From contig LJCX01000025.1 of NCBI GenBank assembly GCA_001298545.1, positions 395,149-459,148 of the forward strand: a stretch of 64,000 bases of DNA. Direction: 5' to 3'. Under the pieces are notes generated by a model, which did not search any database, was not told the origin of the DNA, and worked only from the letters and a program-made list of their open reading frames with translations. A program made the position numbers and the translations under genes. This DNA is from Actinobacteria bacterium OV320. GTDB taxonomy: Bacteria; Actinomycetota; Actinomycetes; Streptomycetales; Streptomycetaceae. Below are positions 6,352 to 15,128 of the stretch, in pieces (position 1 is the first letter of the stretch; every line of letters begins with the position of its first letter).

Positions 6352-8073
6352 TCAGTTGCCCGTGCCGCCCGTGCCGCTGCCGCCCGAGTCGGCCAGGTCG
6401 CCGATCCAGCCGGTGACGTCGTTGAACCAGCCGCTGATCAGCTGCCAGTAGTTCTTGCCGGTGCCGATCCAGCCCTGGAGCGGGCTCAGCTCCCAGATCA
6501 GCCATCCGGCCACGAACAGGATGACGATCGTGAACAGACAGCCCTTCAGGCAGCCCAGCCCGGGGATCTTCATCGGGTTGGCACTGCGCTGCCGGGGCTC
6601 GCGCGGCTGCCGGGGTTCCGGCTCCGGCCGCTGCCTCGGCTGCTGTTGGGGCGCCGGCGCGTACCGCTGGGGCTGGTGTTGCGGCTGCTGGTGCTGCGGC
6701 GGCGCGTACTGCTGCTGCGGCTGCCCCTGGTAGCCGTAGCCGGGGGGCTGCTGCTGGCGCTGCTGAGGCCGCTGTTGGTGCTGGTTCTGCTGGTTCTGCT
6801 GGTTCTGCTGCGGATACGGCTGCTGCGGCTGCTGCTGGCGGGAGACCTGCCGCTGGGGGCGGCGGCGCAGCGGGTCCTCGCCGGGGTCGAGGTACTGCTG
6901 GACCTGCGTCGGCTCGTTGCGGTCGCGGGCGGCCCGCATCTGGGACTGCCAGGGATGCGGCTCCTGGCCCTGCTGCCCCTGCTGGCCCTGCTGGTGCGGC
7001 GGCACCGGCGGCAGGACGGCCGTCGGATCGGCGGCGCCCGCGGGACCGCCGGTGTGCGGCAGCACGGCGGTGGGGTCGGCGGCTCCGGCCGGACCGCTGG
7101 TGTGCGGCAGGACGCTGGTCGCGGCGTTCGGGTCGTAGGCGCCGCCCGGCACGGTCGCGGGCGTCGGATCGGGCGCGAGGAGGTGGCCGACGCCGTCGGC
7201 GGCGGCGATCTGCATCGAGTTCGCGTGCACCCCGATGCCCTCGGCGACGATGCGCAGCCCGCGCGCGAGGTTCTCGGCGCTCGGCCGGTCGTCGGGGTTC
7301 TTGCGCAGACAGCGCTCGATGACCGTCCAGAGCGGGTCGGGGACCGTGGACGGGCGGCGCGGCTCGGCGTTCAGGTGCTGGTGCAGGACCTCGAGGGCGG
7401 AGCCGCCGGAGAACGGCGGCCGCCCGGTGACCAGCTCGTACAGCAGGATGCCGGCGCCGTAGATGTCCACGGCCGAGGTCTGCGGACGGCCCTCGGCGGA
7501 CTCCGGCGCGACGTACGCGGGCGTGCCGACGAACTCGCTGGTCCGGGTCAGGCCCGGGGAGTCGGCGAGACGCGCGATACCGAAGTCGGTGAGCAGCGGG
7601 TGCATCTGCCCGCCGTTCTGCATCAACAGGACGTTGGCCGGCTTCAGGTCGCGGTGCACGACGCCGTCGGCGTGGCTGGCGGCGAGCGCGTCGGCGACCT
7701 GGGCGGTGAGCAGAGCGGCGGCGACGGGCGTGAAGGGGCCGTTCTCACGCAGGTAGCGGTGCAGGTCGGGGCCGTCGACGAGGTCCATGACCAGCGCCAG
7801 CAGATCGCCCTCGACCACCAGGTCGCGGACCCGGACGATGTTCGGGTGGGTCAGGCGCAGCAGCACCGAGCGCTCGCGCAGGAACCGCATCACGACGTCG
7901 GGGTCGTTCGCGAGCTCCTCCTTGAGGACCTTGATCGCGACGGTCTCCCCGGGCTGGCCGGCCACGGCCGCCTCGGCGCCCGCGGTCTCGCGCTGGCGCG
8001 CTCGCCAGACGGTGCCCGTGGCGCCGCGTCCGAGCGGCTCCTCGAGCAGGTACTTGCTGCCGACTGGCCGCAC
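6352..8073 (-). CDS. Membrane-anchored Ser/Thr protein kinase with Gln/Pro-rich linker
   Basis: Second Hanks-type kinase, resembling Streptomyces PkaA. The GTG at 8073 with GGGAG upstream gives 573 residues beginning VRPVGSKYLL; an ATG 61 codons upstream is open but less likely. Catalytic features are complete: GRGATG (15-20), Lys48 in VAIKVL, HRDLKPAN (140-147), DFG (163-165). The kinase domain ends near 275. A long linker (about 285-500) is rich in Gln, Pro and Arg, with runs such as QQNQQNQQNQ, and one membrane span lies near 509-529 with a Gly/Ser-rich external tail. It is co-directional with the other kinase (145 bp apart) and divergent from the FHA-ATPase gene, a natural phospho-threonine reader for such kinases. 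Confidence 0.9.
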   Translation of the reverse strand: MRPVGSKYLLEEPLGRGATGTVWRARQRETAGAEAAVAGQPGETVAIKVLKEELANDPDVVMRFLRERSVLLRLTHPNIVRVRDLVVEGDLLALVMDLVDGPDLHRYLRENGPFTPVAAALLTAQVADALAASHADGVVHRDLKPANVLLMQNGGQMHPLLTDFGIARLADSPGLTRTSEFVGTPAYVAPESAEGRPQTSAVDIYGAGILLYELVTGRPPFSGGSALEVLHQHLNAEPRRPSTVPDPLWTVIERCLRKNPDDRPSAENLARGLRIVAEGIGVHANSMQIAAADGVGHLLAPDPTPATVPGGAYDPNAATSVLPHTSGPAGAADPTAVLPHTGGPAGAADPTAVLPPVPPHQQGQQGQQGQEPHPWQSQMRAARDRNEPTQVQQYLDPGEDPLRRRPQRQVSRQQQPQQPYPQQNQQNQQNQHQQRPQQRQQQPPGYGYQGQPQQQYAPPQHQQPQHQPQRYAPAPQQQPRQRPEPEPRQPREPRQRSANPMKIPGLGCLKGCLFTIVILFVAGWLIWELSPLQGWIGTGKNYWQLISGWFNDVTGWIGDLADSGGSGTGGTGN

Positions 8074-8409
8074 GTCACGCGCTCCCTGCTGCTTGCTTGC
8101 CTGTCCTGTCCGTGTTCCGACCCACTGTAGTGCCGCAGTGCGGACACCGGGCTGTCGTCTTCGTCCGAAGGAAAGACGCTCGGGGCGGTCTTCCTGGTTG
8201 CCGGGGCCGGACGTGACCGATCTCAACTGATCGTCGGTGACGCAGTTGTCAGGCACTTTTGCGGGCAGAGCCGACCAATCAAGATCACTTGTCCCCGGGT
8301 GTGGGGCGCGTTGTCAGTGACAGGTGCGAGGATGCCTTCAGTACTGGCCGCTGTGCTCGTGTGGGGTGGGGGGAAGTCCGCGCCCGTGCAGAAGGGACCG
8401 CTGACGGCG
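8074..8409. other. Divergent intergenic region, kinase / FHA-ATPase
   Basis: 336 bp between oppositely oriented genes, so it must hold both promoters. The sequence shows GTTGTCAG twice (about 8241 and 8310), the second within the palindrome TGTCAGTGACA (8312-8322). No confident -35/-10 pair was found and no gene is apparent. Confidence 0.4.
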
Positions 8410-11400
8410 ATGCAGATCCGGCTGACCGTCGTAGACCCGACGGCCCCGCCCTTCCCCGCGCCGGGCTCCGCTCGCGCGGGGGAAGTCCAGGCGCGGGCCC
8501 GCACCGCGAGCTGCGACGTGCTGGTCACGGCGCCCGCCGGCACGGCTCTGGCCGCGGTGGCGGCCGCGCTGGCCGCGGCGGTCTCCGGGGAGGGAGCCCC
8601 GTCGGCCTCCTCCGCGGCGGCGGTCGTGCTCTACGCGGGCGTGGAGCGGCTCGACACCCAGCGCTGCACGCTCGGCGAGCCACCGCTGATCGACGGCGCC
8701 GTGCTGTCCCTGGGCGCCCCGGCCGACCCCGAACCGCATCCCGAGGTCGACGAAGCCCCGGCCCGGCTGCACGTGGTGGCCGGACCCGACGCGGGCGGGG
8801 TCCATCTGCTGCACGGCGGCCAGGTCCGGGTGGGCCGCTCCGGCGACGCCGACGTGCCCCTCGACGACCCGGACGTCTCGCGCCTGCACTGCGCGGTGAC
8901 GCTCTCCCCCGAGGGCCGTGTCACGGTCGCCGACCTCGGCTCCACCAACGGCACCACCCTGGACGGCGCCCGGGTACAGGACCGTCCCGTCCGCCTCGCC
9001 CCCGGCGCCCTGCTGCGCGTCGGCGAGTCGGCTCTGCGCCTGGCCCCGCCCGGCGGCCCGGGTCCCCGGGCGGCGACCACTCCGGACGGCGAGGGCCATG
9101 TCCGGGTGCCCTGCGCGGGCACGGACCCGGCGGCGGGCGAGGACCCGTCCGGCGGGAGCCCCGGTCCGGCCGCGGGCGCGGCACACACGCGTGCGGCGGG
9201 CGGCGGCGCGGGCGACCGGGAAGGCCCCTCCGGCCCGACCGGCCACGCCTACGGCACGGTGGACTGGAACGGCTCGTCGCAGGGTCTGGGCGGGCGGACG
9301 CGCGGCGCCGGGGAAACCCACGCGGCGCCGGTGGTGCCCGGCCAGGGCACGGCGCCGCGCATCGAGAGCCGGCGCGGCGGCGAGGCACGCGCGGGGGACC
9401 CCGCACGCCGGAACCCGCCCGGAGCGGCGGCTCCCGGTGCTGTGTCCGGAGCGGGTGAAGGTTCCTCGGCCACCCACGCCGGCCGCTCGGGCCTCGGCTC
9501 GTTCACGGGGCCGTACGACGACGTCCGGGGACCGCACGGCGCGCCGGAGGACGCGCGCACCCCGCACCGCCCCGCCGCCTCCGCTCCCGGCCCCGCCGCC
9601 CCCTCCGGCCCTTCGTCCGACCCTTCGTCCGTCTCCCCGTCCGCGTCCCCCTACGAGGACGCCCCCGAAGCCGATCCGCGCGCGGCCTCCCGCCGCAAAG
9701 GCACCCCGCTGCGCGGCACCGACGTGCCCCCGGGCGTGCGCAAACGCGGCGGTCTCTCCGCGTGGGCGCGCCGGCTGGCCGGCGGTCGCGGCGACACGCA
9801 GGACACGGACACCCCCGGGACCTACGAGTACGAGGAGGAAGAGGCCGCGGCGCAGTCGTACCCGTCGGCCGCCGTGTCCCCCGCGCCCGAGACCTGGCCG
9901 GACCCGGCCGCACTGCTGCTGACGGCGCTGGGCCCCGGCCCCCGGCTGTGGGAACGCGGCCCGGGACACCCCGAGGCGCTCACCGTGCGGCTGGGCACCG
10001 CCGACCGGCCGGCGCCCGACGGCTCGGGCCTGCTGCCCGCCGTACCGGTGACGACGGGGCTGCGCGAGGTCGGCGCGCTCGGTCTGGCCGGGCCGCGCCC
10101 GCGGCTGTCCGGGCTGGCGCGCGCGGTGCTGGCGCAGCTCGCCGCGCTGCACTCCCCCGACGCCCTGGAAATCGTCCTGATCAGCACGGACCGCGCGCGT
10201 TCCGAGGAGGAGCGCGTCGCCGAGTGGTCCTGGCTGGGCTGGCTGCCGCAGCTGCGCCCGGGGCACGGACAGGACTGCCGTCTCCTGCTCGCCTACGACC
10301 GCGACCAGGCCACGGCCCGCGCCGACGAGCTGCTGCGCCGTCTGGAGGACCACCTGGCCGACAGCGCGGGCGGCACGAGCGGTATGGGCGGCCCGAGCGG
10401 TGCGAGCGGCACGGGAGCGGTCCAGGTACCCGCGCCCCGCGGCGCCGGCCACCGCCCCTCCTGGGCCGTGCCGGACGAGACCGAGGACGGCGGCTTCCCC
10501 GGCCCGTACACCGTGGTCGTCGTGGACGGCGATCCCGGCGGCGCGGACCTGCGCGAGGCGGTGGCCCGGCTGGCGGTGACCGGACCGCGCGCCGGGATAC
10601 ACGTCGTCTGTCTGGCCGAGACGCCCGCCGCCTCCCCTTCCTCTCCGGTGACCGAGACCTACGAAGCGGCCTGCGCGACGGCGCCCACCTTCCGCGCCTG
10701 CGGAGCCGTCGCGCTGCTCAGCGGGGACGTGGCGACGGCGCTGCGGCTGCTGCGGGTCGCGCCGGCCGGGGCGGAGACGGAGCGGCCGGGCCCGGTGGGA
10801 CCCGGCACGGTCGGCGCGGTGGACGCGGTCTCCCTCGCCTGGGCCGAACGCTTCGCGCGGGCCCTCGCGCCGCTGCGCCCGGACGGCGCGGGCGGCGGCG
10901 AGCGGCCCACGCGGGTGTCGGCTCCGCTGCCCCAGTCGGCCCGGCTCCTGGACAAGCTGGGCCTCGCCCGGGCCACGCCCGCCTCGCTGATGGCCCGCTG
11001 GGCGGACGCGGCCGACGACGCCGAGGCGCTCGGCGGACGGGCGTGGGCCGTGCTCGGCGCGGGGCCGCGCGGACCGGTCGGCGTGGACCTGGTCGCCGAG
11101 GGCCCGCACCTGCTGATCGAGGGCCCGACGGGCAGCGGGCGTACGGAGCTGCTGCGGGCCGTCGTGGCCTCGCTGGCCGCCGCCGAGCGGCCGGACCGGC
11201 TGGGCATCATCCTGCTGGACGGCCGCGACACGGTCGGCAAGGGCGGCGGCGGTCACGGCGACGGCCTGCGGATCTGTACGGACGTACCGCATGTCACCTC
11301 CCACCTCACCGCCAACGACCCGGTCCGCATGCGGGAGTTCGCGCAGTCACTGAGCGCCGAGCTGAAGCGGCGGTCCGAACTGCTGGGCCGTTCCGGCTTC

Positions 11401-12108
11401 ATGGAGTGGCACACGCAGCGCGCGGTGTCCGGCCGTATCGTCCCGCAGCGCACCCCGAACGCCGCGTCCCAGGGAGCCGGGCTCGGCGGCGGCTCCACCG
11501 GCGGCGCCGCCGACATCGAGGCCCCGCCCAGCACCACGCTGCGGCTGCGCCCGGGAGCGGCCGCCCGGCAGCGGGCCGAGGCGACGCCCCCGCTGCCCCG
11601 TCTGGTGGTGGTCGTCGACGACCTGGACGCTCTCGTCTCCCCCGCCCTCGGCTCCCCGGGCCGGCCGGCCGCCGGCTCGGTCATGCGCGCGCTGGAGGCG
11701 GTGGCCCGCGAGGGCGAGCGGCTCGGCGTGCACCTGGTGGCCGCGGCCGGCCCCGGGGGTCGTACGGCGGAGTCGGAACCGGCCCGGCTGTCCACCGTTC
11801 GGATCACTCTGGACCCGCCGGGTTCCGGCACGGACGAACCGGCGCCGGGCCGCGGCCGGCTCAAGGGCGCGGACGGCCGCCTCACCCCCTTCCAGGGCGG
11901 CCGCGTCACGGGCCGCATCCCCCGTACGGCGACGCTGCGCCCCACGGTGGTCCCCCTGGAGTGGCAGCGCATGGGCGACCCCCCGGCCCGTCGCCCGGTC
12001 CGGGAACTGGGCAACGGCCCGACGGACCTGGCCCTGCTGGCCAGCGCCCTGGAGCGAGCCGCGCGGCAGCTCAGCCCGTCCGGAGGCGCGCCCGCCGGGG
12101 GCGCCTGA
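8410..12108 (+). CDS. FHA-domain FtsK/SpoIIIE (EccC-like) ATPase
   Basis: A 1232-residue cytoplasmic protein with start ATG MQIRLTVVD (AAGGGA about 12 nt upstream; a GTG at 8386 is an alternative). Residues 1-110 resemble the ubiquitin-like or wall-off segment seen before FHA domains in such ATPases. The FHA domain (about 120-211) has VGRS (141-144), SRLH (157-160) and GSTNGT (177-182), so it should bind phosphothreonine. A disordered Gly/Pro/Ser linker spans about 215-500. A first, degenerate FtsK-like module includes WLGWLPQLRP (about 607). The second has an intact Walker A, GPTGSGRT (905-912), and a Walker B VVVVDDLDAL with Asp1070/1071. No membrane span precedes the ATPase, unlike FtsK or EccC. 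No WXG100 or EccB/D/E genes are nearby. It is probably a phospho-regulated motor linked to the adjacent kinases; the substrate is unknown. Confidence 0.8.
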   Translation: MQIRLTVVDPTAPPFPAPGSARAGEVQARARTASCDVLVTAPAGTALAAVAAALAAAVSGEGAPSASSAAAVVLYAGVERLDTQRCTLGEPPLIDGAVLSLGAPADPEPHPEVDEAPARLHVVAGPDAGGVHLLHGGQVRVGRSGDADVPLDDPDVSRLHCAVTLSPEGRVTVADLGSTNGTTLDGARVQDRPVRLAPGALLRVGESALRLAPPGGPGPRAATTPDGEGHVRVPCAGTDPAAGEDPSGGSPGPAAGAAHTRAAGGGAGDREGPSGPTGHAYGTVDWNGSSQGLGGRTRGAGETHAAPVVPGQGTAPRIESRRGGEARAGDPARRNPPGAAAPGAVSGAGEGSSATHAGRSGLGSFTGPYDDVRGPHGAPEDARTPHRPAASAPGPAAPSGPSSDPSSVSPSASPYEDAPEADPRAASRRKGTPLRGTDVPPGVRKRGGLSAWARRLAGGRGDTQDTDTPGTYEYEEEEAAAQSYPSAAVSPAPETWPDPAALLLTALGPGPRLWERGPGHPEALTVRLGTADRPAPDGSGLLPAVPVTTGLREVGALGLAGPRPRLSGLARAVLAQLAALHSPDALEIVLISTDRARSEEERVAEWSWLGWLPQLRPGHGQDCRLLLAYDRDQATARADELLRRLEDHLADSAGGTSGMGGPSGASGTGAVQVPAPRGAGHRPSWAVPDETEDGGFPGPYTVVVVDGDPGGADLREAVARLAVTGPRAGIHVVCLAETPAASPSSPVTETYEAACATAPTFRACGAVALLSGDVATALRLLRVAPAGAETERPGPVGPGTVGAVDAVSLAWAERFARALAPLRPDGAGGGERPTRVSAPLPQSARLLDKLGLARATPASLMARWADAADDAEALGGRAWAVLGAGPRGPVGVDLVAEGPHLLIEGPTGSGRTELLRAVVASLAAAERPDRLGIILLDGRDTVGKGGGGHGDGLRICTDVPHVTSHLTANDPVRMREFAQSLSAELKRRSELLGRSGFMEWHTQRAVSGRIVPQRTPNAASQGAGLGGGSTGGAADIEAPPSTTLRLRPGAAARQRAEATPPLPRLVVVVDDLDALVSPALGSPGRPAAGSVMRALEAVAREGERLGVHLVAAAGPGGRTAESEPARLSTVRITLDPPGSGTDEPAPGRGRLKGADGRLTPFQGGRVTGRIPRTATLRPTVVPLEWQRMGDPPARRPVRELGNGPTDLALLASALERAARQLSPSGGAPAGGA

Positions 12109-12160
12109 GGCGAGGCCCCCGCGGGGAGAAGCCGGCCCCTGCGGGCCGGGAAACAGGTGA

Positions 12161-12206
12161 CCGGAACGGGTGACCGGGGGCGGTGGCCTCCGGTCACCCG
12201 TTCCGG
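12161..12206 (+). terminator. Large hairpin after the FHA-ATPase gene
   Basis: Perfect 17-bp inverted repeat (CCGGAACGGGTGACCGG / CCGGTCACCCGTTCCGG) with a 12-nt loop, 53 bp after the stop codon. A smaller GCCGGCCC...GGGCCGG hairpin sits at 12131-12149. No U-tract follows. Confidence 0.75.
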
Positions 12207-12394
12207 TCCCGCCCGCGCCGGGCCACGCACCGCCCCGCATCGAGAATCGCGCGCCTTGCGATCACGACGCGGTCACGATCCCCCGCTCGACAGCACAGGC
12301 GCTCTTGCCGAGCCCAGGCACCCGGCGTAGACCAGTGCTCACGGGACAGCGCTCGAACGTTCACGAGTCGACGAGGACGAAGAACGGGGCAGTG
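12207..12394 (+). promoter_or_regulatory. Upstream region of the sugar ABC importer operon
   Basis: This 188-bp region must carry the operon promoter. The only symmetric site seen is GAACGTTC at 12355-12362, about 35 bp before the start codon, a position suited to a LacI- or GntR-type operator. No regulator gene is adjacent and no consensus match is claimed. Confidence 0.3.
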
Positions 12395-13777
12395 ATGCGC
12401 AGCACGAGCAACACCATCCGGACACGCAGGACCGTGAAGGCGGCCGCCACGCTCCTGGCGGGGGCGCTCGCGCTCTCGCTCACGGCGTGCGGCAGCGACG
12501 ACGACAAGAGCGGCGGAAGCGAAAGCAGCACCGGAGGCAAGGAGTCCGGCGACACCCTCACCCTCCCCAAGCTCGACGGCACCACGCTCGAAGTGGCCGC
12601 CGTATGGACCGGCACCGAACAGGCGAACTTCAAGAAGGTTCTCGCCGAGTTCGAGAAACGCACCGGCGCGAAGATCACCTTCGTGCCCGCCCAGGACCCG
12701 ATCATCAACTTCCTCGGCTCGAAGATCGCGGGCGGTTCACCGCCGGACGTCGCGATGCTGCCGCAGCCCGGCGCCATCAAACAGGCCGCCGACAAGGGCT
12801 GGGCCAAACCGCTGGGCGCCGAGGCCCAGGCGGAGCTCGCGAAGAACTACTCGCAGGGCTGGCAGGACATCGGCAAGGTGGGCGACAAGCAGTACGGCGT
12901 CTACTACAAGGCCGCCAACAAGTCGCTGATCTGGTACAACGCCAAGGTCTTCGAGAACGCGGGCGCCTCCGACCCCGCGACGTGGAAGGACCTGCTCACC
13001 ACCGCGCAGACGGTGTACGACTCCGGCGTCACCCCGTTCTCGATCGGGGGCGCCGACGGCTGGACCCTCACCGACTGGTTCGAGAACGTCTACCTGTCCC
13101 AGGCGGGCCCGGAGAAGTACGACCAGCTCGCCCAGCACAAGATCAAGTGGACGGACCCCTCCGTGAAGGAGGCCCTGACCACCCTGGCCCAGGTCTGGGG
13201 CAAGAAGGACTGGGTGGCGGGCGGCGCGAGCGGCGCGCTCCAGACCGAGTTCCCGGCCTCGGTGACCCAGACCTTCACCGGCGGCGAGCAGCCGAAGGCG
13301 GCCATGGTCTACGAGGGCGACTTCGTCCAGGTCAACATCGCCGACACCAAGTCGAAGGTCGGCACCGACGCCAAGGTGTTCCCGTTCCCGAAGGTCGGCG
13401 ACACCGCGCCGGTGGTCTCCGGCGGTGACGCGGCCGTCATCCTGAAGGACTCCAAGGGCGCGCAGGCGCTGGCGACCTTCCTGGCCTCGCCGGACGCGGC
13501 GGAGATCCAGGCGAAGCTCGGCGGCTATCTCTCGCCGAACAAGAACGTCGACGTCTCCGTGTACCCGAACGAGGTCCAGCAGACGATCGCCAAGGCGCTG
13601 ATCGCGGCCGGCGACGACTTCCGCTTCGACATGTCCGACCAGGCCCCGCAGGCCTTCGGCGGCACCCCCGGCAAGGGTGAGTGGAAGGACCTCCAGGACT
13701 TCCTGAAGAACCCGACGGACGTGGCCGGCATCCAGGCGAAACTGGAGTCGGACGCGGCAGCGGCGTACGGGAACTGA
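12395..13777 (+). CDS. Sugar ABC transporter substrate-binding lipoprotein
   Basis: Extracellular solute-binding protein, family 1 (CUT1 sugar importers). The 460-residue product has a lipoprotein signal peptide: basic TRR(T)VK, hydrophobic core 15-29 and lipobox LTAC with Cys32 as the lipidated residue, followed by a Ser/Gly/Lys linker. The mature part has the usual two-lobe markers, including GSKIAGGSPPDVAMLPQPG and a C-terminal GGDAAVILKDS region. It resembles alpha-glucoside-type (AglE-like) binding proteins. Two permease genes follow immediately, with no ATPase, as is normal in Streptomyces where MsiK serves many CUT1 systems. ATG at 12395 is chosen, with GTG at 12392 equally possible; ribosome binding is weak. 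Confidence 0.9.
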   Translation: MRSTSNTIRTRRTVKAAATLLAGALALSLTACGSDDDKSGGSESSTGGKESGDTLTLPKLDGTTLEVAAVWTGTEQANFKKVLAEFEKRTGAKITFVPAQDPIINFLGSKIAGGSPPDVAMLPQPGAIKQAADKGWAKPLGAEAQAELAKNYSQGWQDIGKVGDKQYGVYYKAANKSLIWYNAKVFENAGASDPATWKDLLTTAQTVYDSGVTPFSIGGADGWTLTDWFENVYLSQAGPEKYDQLAQHKIKWTDPSVKEALTTLAQVWGKKDWVAGGASGALQTEFPASVTQTFTGGEQPKAAMVYEGDFVQVNIADTKSKVGTDAKVFPFPKVGDTAPVVSGGDAAVILKDSKGAQALATFLASPDAAEIQAKLGGYLSPNKNVDVSVYPNEVQQTIAKALIAAGDDFRFDMSDQAPQAFGGTPGKGEWKDLQDFLKNPTDVAGIQAKLESDAAAAYGN

Positions 13778-13784
13778 CGCGGAG

Positions 13785-15128
13785 ATGGCGACGCCCGCGG
13801 CGGCGGGGGCTCCCGGGGCCCCCGCCCCTCCTCGCTCGCGCAAGAGTGTGACCGGCACCCGAAGGACCGTGGCCGCGCTGTTCCTGCTGCCCGCCCTGGT
13901 GCTGCTCGGCGCACTCGTGGTCTACCCGATCGGGTACTCGGTCGTGCGCAGTTTCTACGACCAGTCCGGCGACGGCTTCGCCGGCGTCGACAACTACAAG
14001 GCCCTCTTCACGGACGAGGGCATCCGTACCGCCCTGAAGAACAACGTGATCTGGGTGGTGTTCGCGCCCACCGTCGCGACCGCGCTCGGTCTCGTCTTCG
14101 CGGTGCTGACCGAACGGGTGCGCTGGGGCACCGCGTTCAAGCTCGTGGTCTTCATGCCGATGGCGATCTCGATGCTCGCCGCCGGCATCATCTTCCGGCT
14201 GGTCTACGACCAGGACCCGGACAAGGGCGTCGCCAACGCGGTGTGGGTCGGCGTCCACGACACGTTCGCCGAGTCGTCGGCGTTCCCGAAGGCCCACCCG
14301 GGCCGCGACTCGCCGCTGCGACCGCAGGACGGCGGCTTCATCACCAAGGCCCCGGTCCGCACCGGCGTCCCGGTCGCCCTTCCGCTGGTCGGCGTCGCCC
14401 CCGACCAGATGCCCGGCAGCGCGGAGAAGGCCGTGCAGGCTCGGCCCGGACAAGGGGAGATCACCGGGACCGCCTGGCAGGACTTCACCCGCGGCAAGGG
14501 CGTCGGCACCCTCGGCGCGCCTGACCCGTCCGAACTGGGCTACGCCGGAATGAGGATCGAGGCGGTCAAGGACGGCGAGGTGGTGGCCTCGACGAAGGCG
14601 GCCGACGACGGCACCTTCACGCTTCCCGCCAAGGCCGACGGCGCCCAACTCCGGCTGCCCGCGAGCAACTTCAAGGAGGCGTACAACGGTCTGGACTGGC
14701 TCGGACCCTCGCTGGTCACGCCGGCCATCATCGGCTCGTACATCTGGATGTGGGCGGGCTTCGCGATGGTGCTGATCGCGGCCGGCCTGGCGGGGATTCC
14801 GCGAGAGCTGCTCGAAGCGGCCCGGGTGGACGGCGCCAACGAGTGGCAGGTGTTCCGCAGAGTCACCGTCCCACTGCTGGCGCCGGTCCTCGCGGTCGTC
14901 GCCGTCACCCTGATGATCAACGTGCTGAAGGTCTTCGACCTGGTCTTCATCATCGCCCCCGGTTCCTCGCAGGACGACGCGAACGTGCTCGCCCTGGAGC
15001 TGTACCGCAAGGGCTTCTCCGAGGACCAGCCCGGCATCGCCAGCGCCATCGCGGTGTTCCTGCTGCTGCTGGTGATCCCGGTGATGTGGTTCAACGTGCG
15101 TCGGCTCAGGCGGGAGGTGCGGCGGTGA
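13785..15128 (+). CDS. Sugar ABC transporter permease (MalF/AglF type) with large external insertion
   Basis: 447-residue CUT1 permease. Membrane segments begin near 31-53, and the cytoplasmic EAA loop that docks the ATPase is at ELLEAARVDGANEW (341-354). Most such permeases are near 300 residues. The excess is a hydrophilic block at about 143-305, between the third and fourth membrane segments, predicted to lie outside the membrane. It contains a segment near 255-295 (MRIEAVKDGEVV..., DGTFTLPA) that looks like a beta-sandwich of the carboxypeptidase-regulatory or transthyretin kind. E. coli MalF has an insertion at the equivalent place (its P2 loop contacts the binding protein), so a similar docking role is plausible. 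Starts 8 bp after the binding-protein gene and overlaps the next permease by 4 bp (GTGA). Confidence 0.9.
   Translation: MATPAAAGAPGAPAPPRSRKSVTGTRRTVAALFLLPALVLLGALVVYPIGYSVVRSFYDQSGDGFAGVDNYKALFTDEGIRTALKNNVIWVVFAPTVATALGLVFAVLTERVRWGTAFKLVVFMPMAISMLAAGIIFRLVYDQDPDKGVANAVWVGVHDTFAESSAFPKAHPGRDSPLRPQDGGFITKAPVRTGVPVALPLVGVAPDQMPGSAEKAVQARPGQGEITGTAWQDFTRGKGVGTLGAPDPSELGYAGMRIEAVKDGEVVASTKAADDGTFTLPAKADGAQLRLPASNFKEAYNGLDWLGPSLVTPAIIGSYIWMWAGFAMVLIAAGLAGIPRELLEAARVDGANEWQVFRRVTVPLLAPVLAVVAVTLMINVLKVFDLVFIIAPGSSQDDANVLALELYRKGFSEDQPGIASAIAVFLLLLVIPVMWFNVRRLRREVRR

Noticed and set aside
8299..12108. Classical chromosome-segregation FtsK
   Set aside because: No N-terminal membrane domain, no gamma winged helix, and an FHA domain is present instead.
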